A stretch of 35,367 nt of DNA from Mycobacterium sp. (GTDB lineage Bacteria; Actinomycetota; Actinomycetes; Mycobacteriales; Mycobacteriaceae). The stretch is from positions 1 to 35,367 of the forward strand of contig RXJD01000077.1 of assembly GCA_003987775.1 (NCBI GenBank), in the 5' to 3' direction. Below are positions 28,605 to 35,367 of this stretch, one piece after another (position 1 is the stretch's first letter; the number at the start of each line of letters is the position of its first letter). The position numbers were made by a program, and so were the translations under genes. Below the pieces are notes generated by a model. That model worked only from the letters and a program-made list of their open reading frames with translations. It did not search any database and was not told the origin of the DNA.

Positions 28605-31600
28605 TCAGCTGTGCCGCAGCACTTCCCTGGACAGTTCCACCCGCGAGGATAAGCCGAGCTTGGCGTAGGCGTGCCTGAGATGGCTCTGCACCGTCCGCGG
28701 CGAGATGAACAACCGCGCGCCGATGTCCTTATTGCCCAGACCTTCTGCAACCAAGCGCGCCACATCGAGTTCCATCGGAGTCAGCGCTCCCCAGCCACTT
28801 GTGGGACGCTTCCGTTCACCGCGGCCCCGCTGCGCGTATGCGATTGCTTCTTCGATGGACAGCGCGGCACCTTCGGCCCATACCTGCTCGAATACGCTGT
28901 CGCCCAACGCCTCACGGGTGGTATCGACCGCAGCTTGGTAGCCGGCCTGATACATCGGAAAACGAGTGTGCTCCTTGCGTTGCCGGACGCCGTGCGCCGC
29001 GCCCAACAGACGAGCCGCATAGGCGATATTTCCCTCGTCGGCCGCAAGTCGGGCCAGGCATTCCAACATGTCGGCCACCTTCATGTATCCCTGCGTCCGG
29101 GCGGCCAGGGTCAACGCGTCGTGAGCATCGCGCTCGGCCTGCTCGGGCTCGCTCTGGGCAAGCGCGATGAACGCGCGCACGGTCAGCGCAGTCATCTTGA
29201 AAATGCCCGGCACCATGGCGACGCACTCGTCGGCCCACTGCCGTGCGGCGACGAAATCACCGCACGCGAGGAGCGCTTCTGCCAGCGGTGCGACGCTGCG
29301 GGTAAACGCTTCGCGGTCGGGAACGGTGTGCCGCAGGGCTTCCCGGGCTGCCAGGATGGCCGCCTTGGCGTCACCACCGGCAAGGGCGGCGTTGGCGAAC
29401 GCCCCGTTCACCGTGTCCTCGGTCATCCCACCCACACTGTCCGACGCGGCCAGCGCGACTTGCGCGGCGGAGTGTGCGGCGGCCACCTGTCCCCGGAACG
29501 CGAGGGTTCCGCTGAGGCAGACTTGCCCGAAGATTGTGGCGGACGGATCGGCGGCCGCTTCGGCCTCCGCGACCACGCAGCGAAGAATCTCGCTGGCCGG
29601 GGCCAGGTCTCCGTGGAACCACAAGCCGCATCCCAGCCAGGCCCGATTGTTCCGCGAGAAGAAGCCGTCGCCCAGGGCGTCGGCGAGATCACGTCCCGCT
29701 TCGGCCGCCGCGATCGCCGCCAGAGGTTCGCCGGCGACAACAGCCGCGGTGGCCTGGTAGCTGAAAAGCGGCAACAGGCTCCACTCTTCGCCTGCGGCAC
29801 GGGCCAGATCGATCGCTTCGGTGAAGTAATTCTGTGCGACCTCGGCGTTGTAAAAGGTCGCAATACCGCACGCACCGAGCGCACGGGCAATCAGCGCCGC
29901 GTCGTCGACGTTGCGTGCTACCTCCAGTGCCTCGTAGGCGAGGTCAGTGTGGCCGTAGGCGCCCGCCCACCCTGCGATCGTGCACTGGTCGGCAATCGCG
30001 CGCACCCAGACACTCGGCGCAATCTCCTCGGGCCGCCGCTCGGTCAGGACTGCGTCGAACGCCGCCAGTGCCTCTCGGAAAACTCCTGTGCGCAACCAGA
30101 ATTCCTGCAATGCCGACGCCAGACGCAATGCCGACTCGCGGTCGGAACTGTCCAGGCTCCATGCGAATGCCGCGCGCAGGTTGTCACTTTCAGCGCGCGC
30201 CCAAGCCAGTAACCGCTCCACGCCGGCCAGGCCCTGCGACGCCAATTCCGTTGCCGTTGTTGTGTAATAGTCACGGTGCCGGGTGCGCGTCTGTTCGGCC
30301 TCGCCTGACTCGCCGAGTTTTTCCTGCGCGTACTGACGCACCGTCTCCAGCAATGTGTAGCGCATGCCTGAGTCGGTATCGGTGCCGGTTTCGAAGGCGA
30401 CCACCAGCGATTTGTCGACCAACAGGCTGAGCTGGTCCAGAAGTTGGTAGCTCTCCATCTCGCTGCAGGCACCGATCGCTTGAGCCGCCTCGAGATCGAA
30501 TCCTCCGGTGAAAACGGCAAGGCGCCGAAACAAGACCCGCTCGGGCTCGGTCAGCAAAGCGTGCGACCAGTCCACCGATGCACGCAGTGTCTGCTGTCGC
30601 CGCACCGCCGTGCGCGCACCGCCCGTCAGCAACCGGAACCTGTCATGCAAGGAGCTGCCGATCTGTTGCAATGACAATGCCCGGATGCGTGCCGCGGCAA
30701 GTTCGATCGCCAGGGGCATGCCGTCAAGCCGCTCGCAAATATCTTGCACCAGCGCCGTATTCGATTCATTGACAACAAATTCCGCACGAGCTTGACGAGC
30801 GCGTTCAGCGAACAACTCGACGGCCTCGTCGGCGAGCGAGAGTGACGGCACGCGCCAGGTCAGTTCACCGGGCACACCGAGCGGCTCCCGGCTGGTGGAC
30901 AGCATCGTCAATCGCGGGCAGGATCCCAGCAATTCCACCACCAGGTCTCCGCAGGCATCGAGGAGATGTTCGCAATTGTCCAACACCAGCAACATGGTTT
31001 TTTCGCCGACAAAGCGCACCAGCAGCTCCATCGTGGAGCGTCCGGGCTGATCGGGCAGCCCCAGGGTCCGCGCGACGGTCAACGGCGCGACGGCGGCGTT
31101 CGTGATCGGCGCCAGATCCACATACCAAATGCCGTCCGGGAATTCGGAACTCAGCAGCGAGGAGACCTCGACGGCCAGACGCGTCTTCCCGACGCCGCCG
31201 GCGCCGGTCAGCGTCACCAACCTGTCGCCGATGACCAGCTGCCGCACTTCCGACACTTGCGACTGGCGCCCGACGAAACTGGTCAGCTGTACCGGGAGAT
31301 TGTGCGACGCAACCTCCGTGCGAACCCGCAGTGGCGGAAACTCGTTGCGTAGGTCCGGATGGCACAGTTGGGCCACCCGCTCCGGTCGCGGCACACCCCG
31401 CAACGGATAACTACCGAGGTCTATCAGCCACGCCGCCTCGGGCAACCGGTCTACCACGAGTGACTCGGTCACCCCGGACATCACCGTCTGACCGCCGTGG
31501 GCCAGATCGCGGATTCGGGCCGTTCGGTTGATCGTCGGCCCCGCGTAATTGCCCTCATCGCGCAGCTGAATCTCACCGGTGTGCAACCCTATTCGAATCC

Positions 31601-31913
31601 GGATCGGTGCCAACGGCGCCCGCTGCAGCGCCGAGGCACACGCCACCGCATCCGACGCCCGCGCGAAAGCGGCAACGAAGCTGTCACCCTCACCCTGCTC
31701 GACCGGACGCACGCCGTCATACGCGGCGACGGTCTCGTCCACCGTTCGGTTCAGCAGTCCCAACGCAGCCGTCATCTGTTCAGGCTGCGATTCCCACAAC
31801 GCCGTCGAGCCTTCGACGTCGGCCAGCAGCAACGTCACCGTCCCCGTGGGCAGCAACTCGCTCACACTTAACTCACCCCAGGTCAGCGCCGGCATCTCTG
31901 CGTGTTGGCTCAT
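28605..31913 (-). CDS. Giant regulator: cyclase-like domain, P-loop ATPase and LuxR HTH (first paralogue)
   Basis: The protein has 1102 residues from the ATG at 31913; ATG 31949 would add 12. It matches the mycobacterial Rv2488c/Rv0890c/Rv1358 group. Order of parts: class III nucleotide-cyclase-like domain (about 20-150; LLLADVEGST with D32, PVEQGEGDSF with D77, IGLHTGEIQLRDEGN), P-loop ATPase (GAGGVGKT at 237-244; LLVLDNCEHLLDACG; ERLDGMPLAIELAAARIRALS; TLRASVDWSHALL), TPR-like repeats, and a C-terminal LuxR HTH (LTPMELDVARLVAEGLGNKDIGARLFISPRTVQSHLRHAYAKLGL). The usual substrate-Lys region reads RPVEQ, so cyclase activity is doubtful. It is a probable ATP-dependent transcription factor whose signal is unknown. 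A close paralogue lies upstream on the same strand. Confidence 0.92.
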   Translation of the reverse strand: MSQHAEMPALTWGELSVSELLPTGTVTLLLADVEGSTALWESQPEQMTAALGLLNRTVDETVAAYDGVRPVEQGEGDSFVAAFARASDAVACASALQRAPLAPIRIRIGLHTGEIQLRDEGNYAGPTINRTARIRDLAHGGQTVMSGVTESLVVDRLPEAAWLIDLGSYPLRGVPRPERVAQLCHPDLRNEFPPLRVRTEVASHNLPVQLTSFVGRQSQVSEVRQLVIGDRLVTLTGAGGVGKTRLAVEVSSLLSSEFPDGIWYVDLAPITNAAVAPLTVARTLGLPDQPGRSTMELLVRFVGEKTMLLVLDNCEHLLDACGDLVVELLGSCPRLTMLSTSREPLGVPGELTWRVPSLSLADEAVELFAERARQARAEFVVNESNTALVQDICERLDGMPLAIELAAARIRALSLQQIGSSLHDRFRLLTGGARTAVRRQQTLRASVDWSHALLTEPERVLFRRLAVFTGGFDLEAAQAIGACSEMESYQLLDQLSLLVDKSLVVAFETGTDTDSGMRYTLLETVRQYAQEKLGESGEAEQTRTRHRDYYTTTATELASQGLAGVERLLAWARAESDNLRAAFAWSLDSSDRESALRLASALQEFWLRTGVFREALAAFDAVLTERRPEEIAPSVWVRAIADQCTIAGWAGAYGHTDLAYEALEVARNVDDAALIARALGACGIATFYNAEVAQNYFTEAIDLARAAGEEWSLLPLFSYQATAAVVAGEPLAAIAAAEAGRDLADALGDGFFSRNNRAWLGCGLWFHGDLAPASEILRCVVAEAEAAADPSATIFGQVCLSGTLAFRGQVAAAHSAAQVALAASDSVGGMTEDTVNGAFANAALAGGDAKAAILAAREALRHTVPDREAFTRSVAPLAEALLACGDFVAARQWADECVAMVPGIFKMTALTVRAFIALAQSEPEQAERDAHDALTLAARTQGYMKVADMLECLARLAADEGNIAYAARLLGAAHGVRQRKEHTRFPMYQAGYQAAVDTTREALGDSVFEQVWAEGAALSIEEAIAYAQRGRGERKRPTSGWGALTPMELDVARLVAEGLGNKDIGARLFISPRTVQSHLRHAYAKLGLSSRVELSREVLRHS

Positions 31914-31983
31914 GGTAACCAGCATCGCGCCCGTTGGCGCCCACAACATCCGCCAATAGGCGCAATTGCCGGGTGCGAGCGAT

Positions 31984-32426
31984 TCAGGGCCTGGGCGTCA
32001 GGACAATCACGGGAATCGGCCGCGACGTCTTCTTCTGGTACTCGACATACCGGTTGGCGTTGTTCTTGTTGACCAGCTTCCACAGCCGCGCGTAGTCAAG
32101 GCTGTCCGGCAGGACCGCGCGCGCAGTGACGGCGAAACGCCTTGCGCCGACGTTGATCTCGACATCGGGATTCGCCTTCAGGTTGTGATACCACCCGGGC
32201 GCTTTGGGATAGCCGCCTTTTGACGCGACGACCAGATAGTCGTCGCCATCCTCGGCATACGTCAGCGTGTTGGTGCGCGCTTTTCCCGTCTTCGCACCAC
32301 GGTGTGGAGAAGCAAATTAGGTGGCATACCCGGCACCCGGTGCCCGATCCGTCCGTTCGTCGCCTGATAGATCTTGTCGTGCAGACTGAGGAACTTGAAC
32401 ATCACCTGCTCGGCCCTGGACGTCAT
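31984..32426 (-). pseudogene. F420-dependent (Ddn-type) nitroreductase, broken by one-base deletion
   Basis: Reading the minus strand from the ATG at 32426 gives MTSRAEQVMFKFLSLHDKIY, NGRIGHRVPGMPPNLLLHTV, typical of the deazaflavin-dependent nitroreductase (DUF385/Ddn) family. At about 32296-32300 the frame breaks (GTGGTGCGAAGACG where GTG-GGT-GCG-AAG-ACG is expected). The original frame then hits TGA near 32264. The next frame resumes the family sequence at once: ARTNTLTYAEDGDDYLVVASKGG, YPKAPGWYHNLKANPDVEINVG, through VLTPRP and TGA at 31986-31984. The 443-base length is one short of 148 codons. The rest is well conserved, so the lesion is recent or a sequencing error. The protein would use F420H2 to reduce quinones or nitro compounds. 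It sits between the two LuxR genes. Confidence 0.85.
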
Positions 32427-32480
32427 CTTCCCAGTGTCGCCCAGTGATGTCGGGTCGCGCTAGCCGCCTGCCGGAGCAGG

Positions 32481-35367
32481 TCAGGTGCGTCGGCCGCTCT
32501 CTTGGACCAGCTGGACGCGGGAGCTCAACCCGAGCTTGGCGTAGACATGGGTGAGGTGACTCTGCACCGTGCGCGGTGAAATGAACAACCTTGCGCCAAT
32601 GTCCTTGTTGCCCAGACCTTCCGCGACCAGCCGTACCACGTCGAGTTCCATGGGAGTCAGCGAGCCCCAACCGCTCGCCGGGCGTTTGCGTTCGCCGCGA
32701 CCACGTGACGCGTAAGCGATCGCCTCTTCGATGGACAGGGCAGAACCCTCAGCCCAGGCTGCATTGAAATCGTTAGTTCCCAATGCTTCTCGCAGTTTCT
32801 CGACTGCGGCGTCGTAATCGGCCTGATATACCGGGTACCGGACGTGTTCCAGATGCTGGCGGAAGGCGTCCGCCGCGCCCAACAGGCGCGCCGCATAAGG
32901 ATGATTGCCACTGTCCACAGCGAGTCGGGCCAGGCATTCCAGCGTGTCGGCCACCCGAACGTAACCCCGATTATCCGCGGCGATCGTCAGCGCTTCCTGA
33001 GCATCGCGCTCCGCCTGCTCCGGATCGCCTTGAGCGATGGCCACCAGCGCGCGAATCGTCAGCGCGACCGTTCGGTGACAGCCCGGCACCATCGCGGCCG
33101 TGTCATCCGCCCATTGGCGGGCTGCGGCCAGATCACCGCAGGCCAGTGCCGCCTCTGCCGCCGGATTGATGGACCTGGTGATCATCTCGGTTGTCGGCGT
33201 GATGTACTCCCAACCCATCGCACAGGCCCGCCTGGCAGTTGGCGCGTCGCCGCCCGCCAGAGCCGCGTGAGCGAGCGTGGCATAGACGGTCCAGCCGTAA
33301 TAACCGCCCATCGTCTCCACGGTCAGGCGGGCAGATTCCGCCAAGGCGCGCGCTTCGGCCGCCCGTCCCTGATGGGCGAGCACCATGCCATAGGCGATTG
33401 AACCGAGAACTTTGGTGGACGGATTGAATGTCGCTCCCTCGTCCGCGAAAGGACTGAGAACGTCCCCAGCTTCGGCCAGCCGTCCGAGCGTCCACAAACC
33501 CAGACCCACCCAGGTTCGGCACATTTGCGCGAGCAATCGGTCGCCCAGCTCATCAGCAAGCGCCAGCCCTCGCGTGCCGGCGTCATATGTCCCGGCCGGG
33601 TCACCGGCGAAATGGCTGTTCGCGGCCGTGTAAGTGAGAAGCTGGCACAGACTCCACCGGTCCTCGGCAGCGGCTGCCAGTTCGATGGCCTCAGCGAAGT
33701 ACCGTCTAGCGTCGATCCCTTCGTATATTGCGGCCATGCCGCAGCCGATCGCGGTTCGAATGATCAGCGCCTGGTCGCCGAGTCCACGAGCAATCTCCAG
33801 TGCCTTAGCGGCCCGGTCGAGGCTGGCCGGGCTGGCTACCCAGCCCGCGAGCACGCAGTATTCGGCGACCGCTCGCGCCCACACCGACGCGGCGACCTCA
33901 GCCTGTCCGGCGTCGGTCAGGATGGCGTCGAATCCGGCGAGTCCTTCCCGGACCCGGCCGCGTCTTATCCAGAACTGCGCCAAGCAGGACACCAGGCGCA
34001 ACGCGGCCTCATGGTCCGAATTCTCCCGACTCCATCCGTAGGCGGCGCGCAGGTTAGCGACCTCGGCTTCTGCCCACGTCGATCGTCGCTCATCCCAGGG
34101 TTGGGTTGTCGCTTCCAGCTGGAGCGCGGTGGCAGTGAAGTGGTCGCGATGGCGGGTACGCACCTCATGGGCTTCGCCGGACTCGCCGAGCTTCTCCAGC
34201 GCGTACTGGCGCACCGTCTCCAGCAACCGGTAGCGCATTCCAGTACCGCCGTCGGCCTGGATCGCGACCACCAGCGACTTGTCCACCAACAGACTCAAAA
34301 GGTCGATCAGCTGGTACCGCTCCAGTTCACTGGCAGCACCCACAGCCTGGGCGGCGTCAAGATCGAAGCCACCCATGAATGGCGCCAGCCGGCGGAACAA
34401 CACGCGCTCGGGCTCGGTAAGTAACGCATGTGACCAATCGACCGAGGCGCGCAACGTCTGCTGACGGCGCACCGCGGTACGCGCCCCGCCGGTCAACAGG
34501 CGGAATCTGTCGTGCAGGCTGTCGAGGATCTGAGGCAGCGACAGTGCCCGTACCCGTGCTGCGGCGAGCTCGATCGCCAGCGGCATGCCGTCCAGACGCT
34601 CGCAGATCTCCTCGACCAGATTCGGCTCCGTCACAACAAAATCGGGGCGAGCGAGCCTGGCTCGGTCGATGAACAGATCAACCGCCTCACCATCCAGAGA
34701 CAGCGACGGCACGCGCCAGCTGAGCTCACCCGGCACTGCCAGCGGCTCCCGGCTGGTGGCCAGGATCGTCAATCGCGAACATGCCCCCAGCAGCTCAACG
34801 ATGATCGCGCCGCAAGCATCGAGCAGATGCTCGCAATTGTCCAGCAGCATCAGAACCTTGCGCTCCTGGAAGAACCGCACCACGGTGTCCATTGCCGAAA
34901 GTCCCTGCTGCTCGGCCAGTCCCAGGGTTCGCGCGACGGTCGCGGGCGCGACGGCGGGATTGGTTATCGGCGCCAGGTCGACGCACCAAGTGCCGTCGGC
35001 GAACTCGCCGGCCAGCTGCGCGGCCAGTTCCACGGCCAGTCGGGTCTTGCCCGCTCCACCGGCGCCGGTCAGCGTCACCAGCCGGTTAGCGCTGACGAGC
35101 TGACGCAACTCCGTCATTTGCGACTGGCGCCCAACAAAACTCGTCAACTGGACGGGGAGGTTGTGCGACGCGGCAATCGTACGCACCCGCAGCGGCGGGA
35201 ACTCATTACGCAAATCCTGGTGGCACACCTGCACCACCCGCTCCGGACGCGGCACCCCCCGCAACGGATAACTACCCAACTCGGTCAACCATGCGCCCTC
35301 CGGCAACCGATCCACCACCAACGCTTCAGTCACGCCGGACATCACCGTCTGACCACCATGCGCCAGA
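32481..35367 (-). CDS. Giant regulator: P-loop ATPase and LuxR HTH (second paralogue, N-terminus outside window)
   Basis: The reading frame is open to the window edge and gives the C-terminal 961 or so residues of a second protein of the same family. The visible part begins LAHGGQTVMSGVTEALVVDRLP, the end of the cyclase-like domain. It continues with the P-loop GAGGAGKTRLAVELAAQ, LMLLDNCEHLLDACG, ERLDGMPLAIELAAARVRALS, TLRASVDWSHALL, a TPR-like middle, and the LuxR HTH LTPMELDVVRLVAEGLGNKDIGARLF with TVQSHLTHVYAKLGL. Much of it is identical to the paralogue at 28605-31913, with lower similarity in the TPR-like region, so the pair arose by tandem duplication and the sensor part has diverged. 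It ends 54 bases before the nitroreductase start on the same strand. Confidence 0.93.
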   Translation of the reverse strand, partial: LAHGGQTVMSGVTEALVVDRLPEGAWLTELGSYPLRGVPRPERVVQVCHQDLRNEFPPLRVRTIAASHNLPVQLTSFVGRQSQMTELRQLVSANRLVTLTGAGGAGKTRLAVELAAQLAGEFADGTWCVDLAPITNPAVAPATVARTLGLAEQQGLSAMDTVVRFFQERKVLMLLDNCEHLLDACGAIIVELLGACSRLTILATSREPLAVPGELSWRVPSLSLDGEAVDLFIDRARLARPDFVVTEPNLVEEICERLDGMPLAIELAAARVRALSLPQILDSLHDRFRLLTGGARTAVRRQQTLRASVDWSHALLTEPERVLFRRLAPFMGGFDLDAAQAVGAASELERYQLIDLLSLLVDKSLVVAIQADGGTGMRYRLLETVRQYALEKLGESGEAHEVRTRHRDHFTATALQLEATTQPWDERRSTWAEAEVANLRAAYGWSRENSDHEAALRLVSCLAQFWIRRGRVREGLAGFDAILTDAGQAEVAASVWARAVAEYCVLAGWVASPASLDRAAKALEIARGLGDQALIIRTAIGCGMAAIYEGIDARRYFAEAIELAAAAEDRWSLCQLLTYTAANSHFAGDPAGTYDAGTRGLALADELGDRLLAQMCRTWVGLGLWTLGRLAEAGDVLSPFADEGATFNPSTKVLGSIAYGMVLAHQGRAAEARALAESARLTVETMGGYYGWTVYATLAHAALAGGDAPTARRACAMGWEYITPTTEMITRSINPAAEAALACGDLAAARQWADDTAAMVPGCHRTVALTIRALVAIAQGDPEQAERDAQEALTIAADNRGYVRVADTLECLARLAVDSGNHPYAARLLGAADAFRQHLEHVRYPVYQADYDAAVEKLREALGTNDFNAAWAEGSALSIEEAIAYASRGRGERKRPASGWGSLTPMELDVVRLVAEGLGNKDIGARLFISPRTVQSHLTHVYAKLGLSSRVQLVQESGRRT

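Noticed and set aside
28671-30212. 513-residue plus-strand frame across the first LuxR giant
   Set aside because: Shadow of the TPR-like and HTH region; no coherent protein features.
32317-32670. 117-residue minus-strand frame over the nitroreductase 5' half
   Set aside because: It is in a different frame from the clear nitroreductase sequence and runs back into the LuxR gene; a shadow.

Overview
The window is high-GC actinobacterial DNA and almost certainly from a Mycobacterium. It opens with the end of a QILA-type EsxN/EsxI WXG100 protein and carries trcRS, the enolase-FtsB-DUF501-Ppx2 cluster, mfd-mazG-lpqU, and tRNA-Gln-glmU-prs-lpqT. These match the M. tuberculosis Rv1016c to Rv1037c neighbourhood in order. 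No database search was possible, so all homology statements come from reading the translations.

Layout. 1-172: esx gene end, followed by a strong hairpin terminator. 663-2970: two-component system TrcR/TrcS. 2967-3560 (minus): DUF6611-like membrane protein, convergent with trcS. 3886-11986: one tightly coupled K+ uptake operon, consisting of a single-TM micropeptide, kdpF, kdpA, kdpB, kdpC, kdpD and kdpE, with stop/start overlaps or gaps of at most 10 bases. In M. tuberculosis kdpFABC is divergent from kdpDE; here all genes run in one direction. 12066-13193 (minus): a small hypothetical and a TetR regulator. 13627-22716 (minus): ppx2, DUF501, ftsB-like, eno, lpqU, mazG and mfd (listed in coordinate order; transcription runs from mfd towards ppx2). 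22824-24622: an island between mfd and the Rv1019-type TetR gene, holding a truncated LysA-like protein that lacks the catalytic lysine and a small secreted Cys-rich protein. 24759-28526: tRNA-Gln(TTG), glmU, prs, an ArsC-like reductase and lpqT. 28605-35367 (minus): two tandem paralogous giant regulators (cyclase-like domain, P-loop ATPase, LuxR HTH) flanking an F420-dependent nitroreductase gene broken by a one-base deletion. In M. tuberculosis the gene after lpqT is rplY, so this last block looks like an accessory insertion.

How the parts work together. KdpD/KdpE would sense K+ limitation or turgor and induce the P-type ATPase KdpFABC. Upstream of that operon are four 'CGT...' half-sites in 11/21/11-base phasing, typical of OmpR-family regulators. 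A very similar, more regular tandem 11-mer pair lies upstream of the LysA-like gene 19 kb away, hinting at shared control. The eno-to-mfd block combines housekeeping functions: glycolysis, division, polyphosphate/ppGpp metabolism, nucleotide sanitation and transcription-coupled repair. The glmU-prs-lpqT block supplies UDP-GlcNAc and PRPP for cell wall and nucleotide synthesis.

Most interesting items: the micropeptide leading the kdp operon, the shared tandem-repeat motif, the LysA-like pseudoenzyme, a KdpC with a four-cysteine insertion of about 110 residues, the frameshifted nitroreductase sandwiched between the LuxR giants, and stacked alternative hairpins after lpqT.
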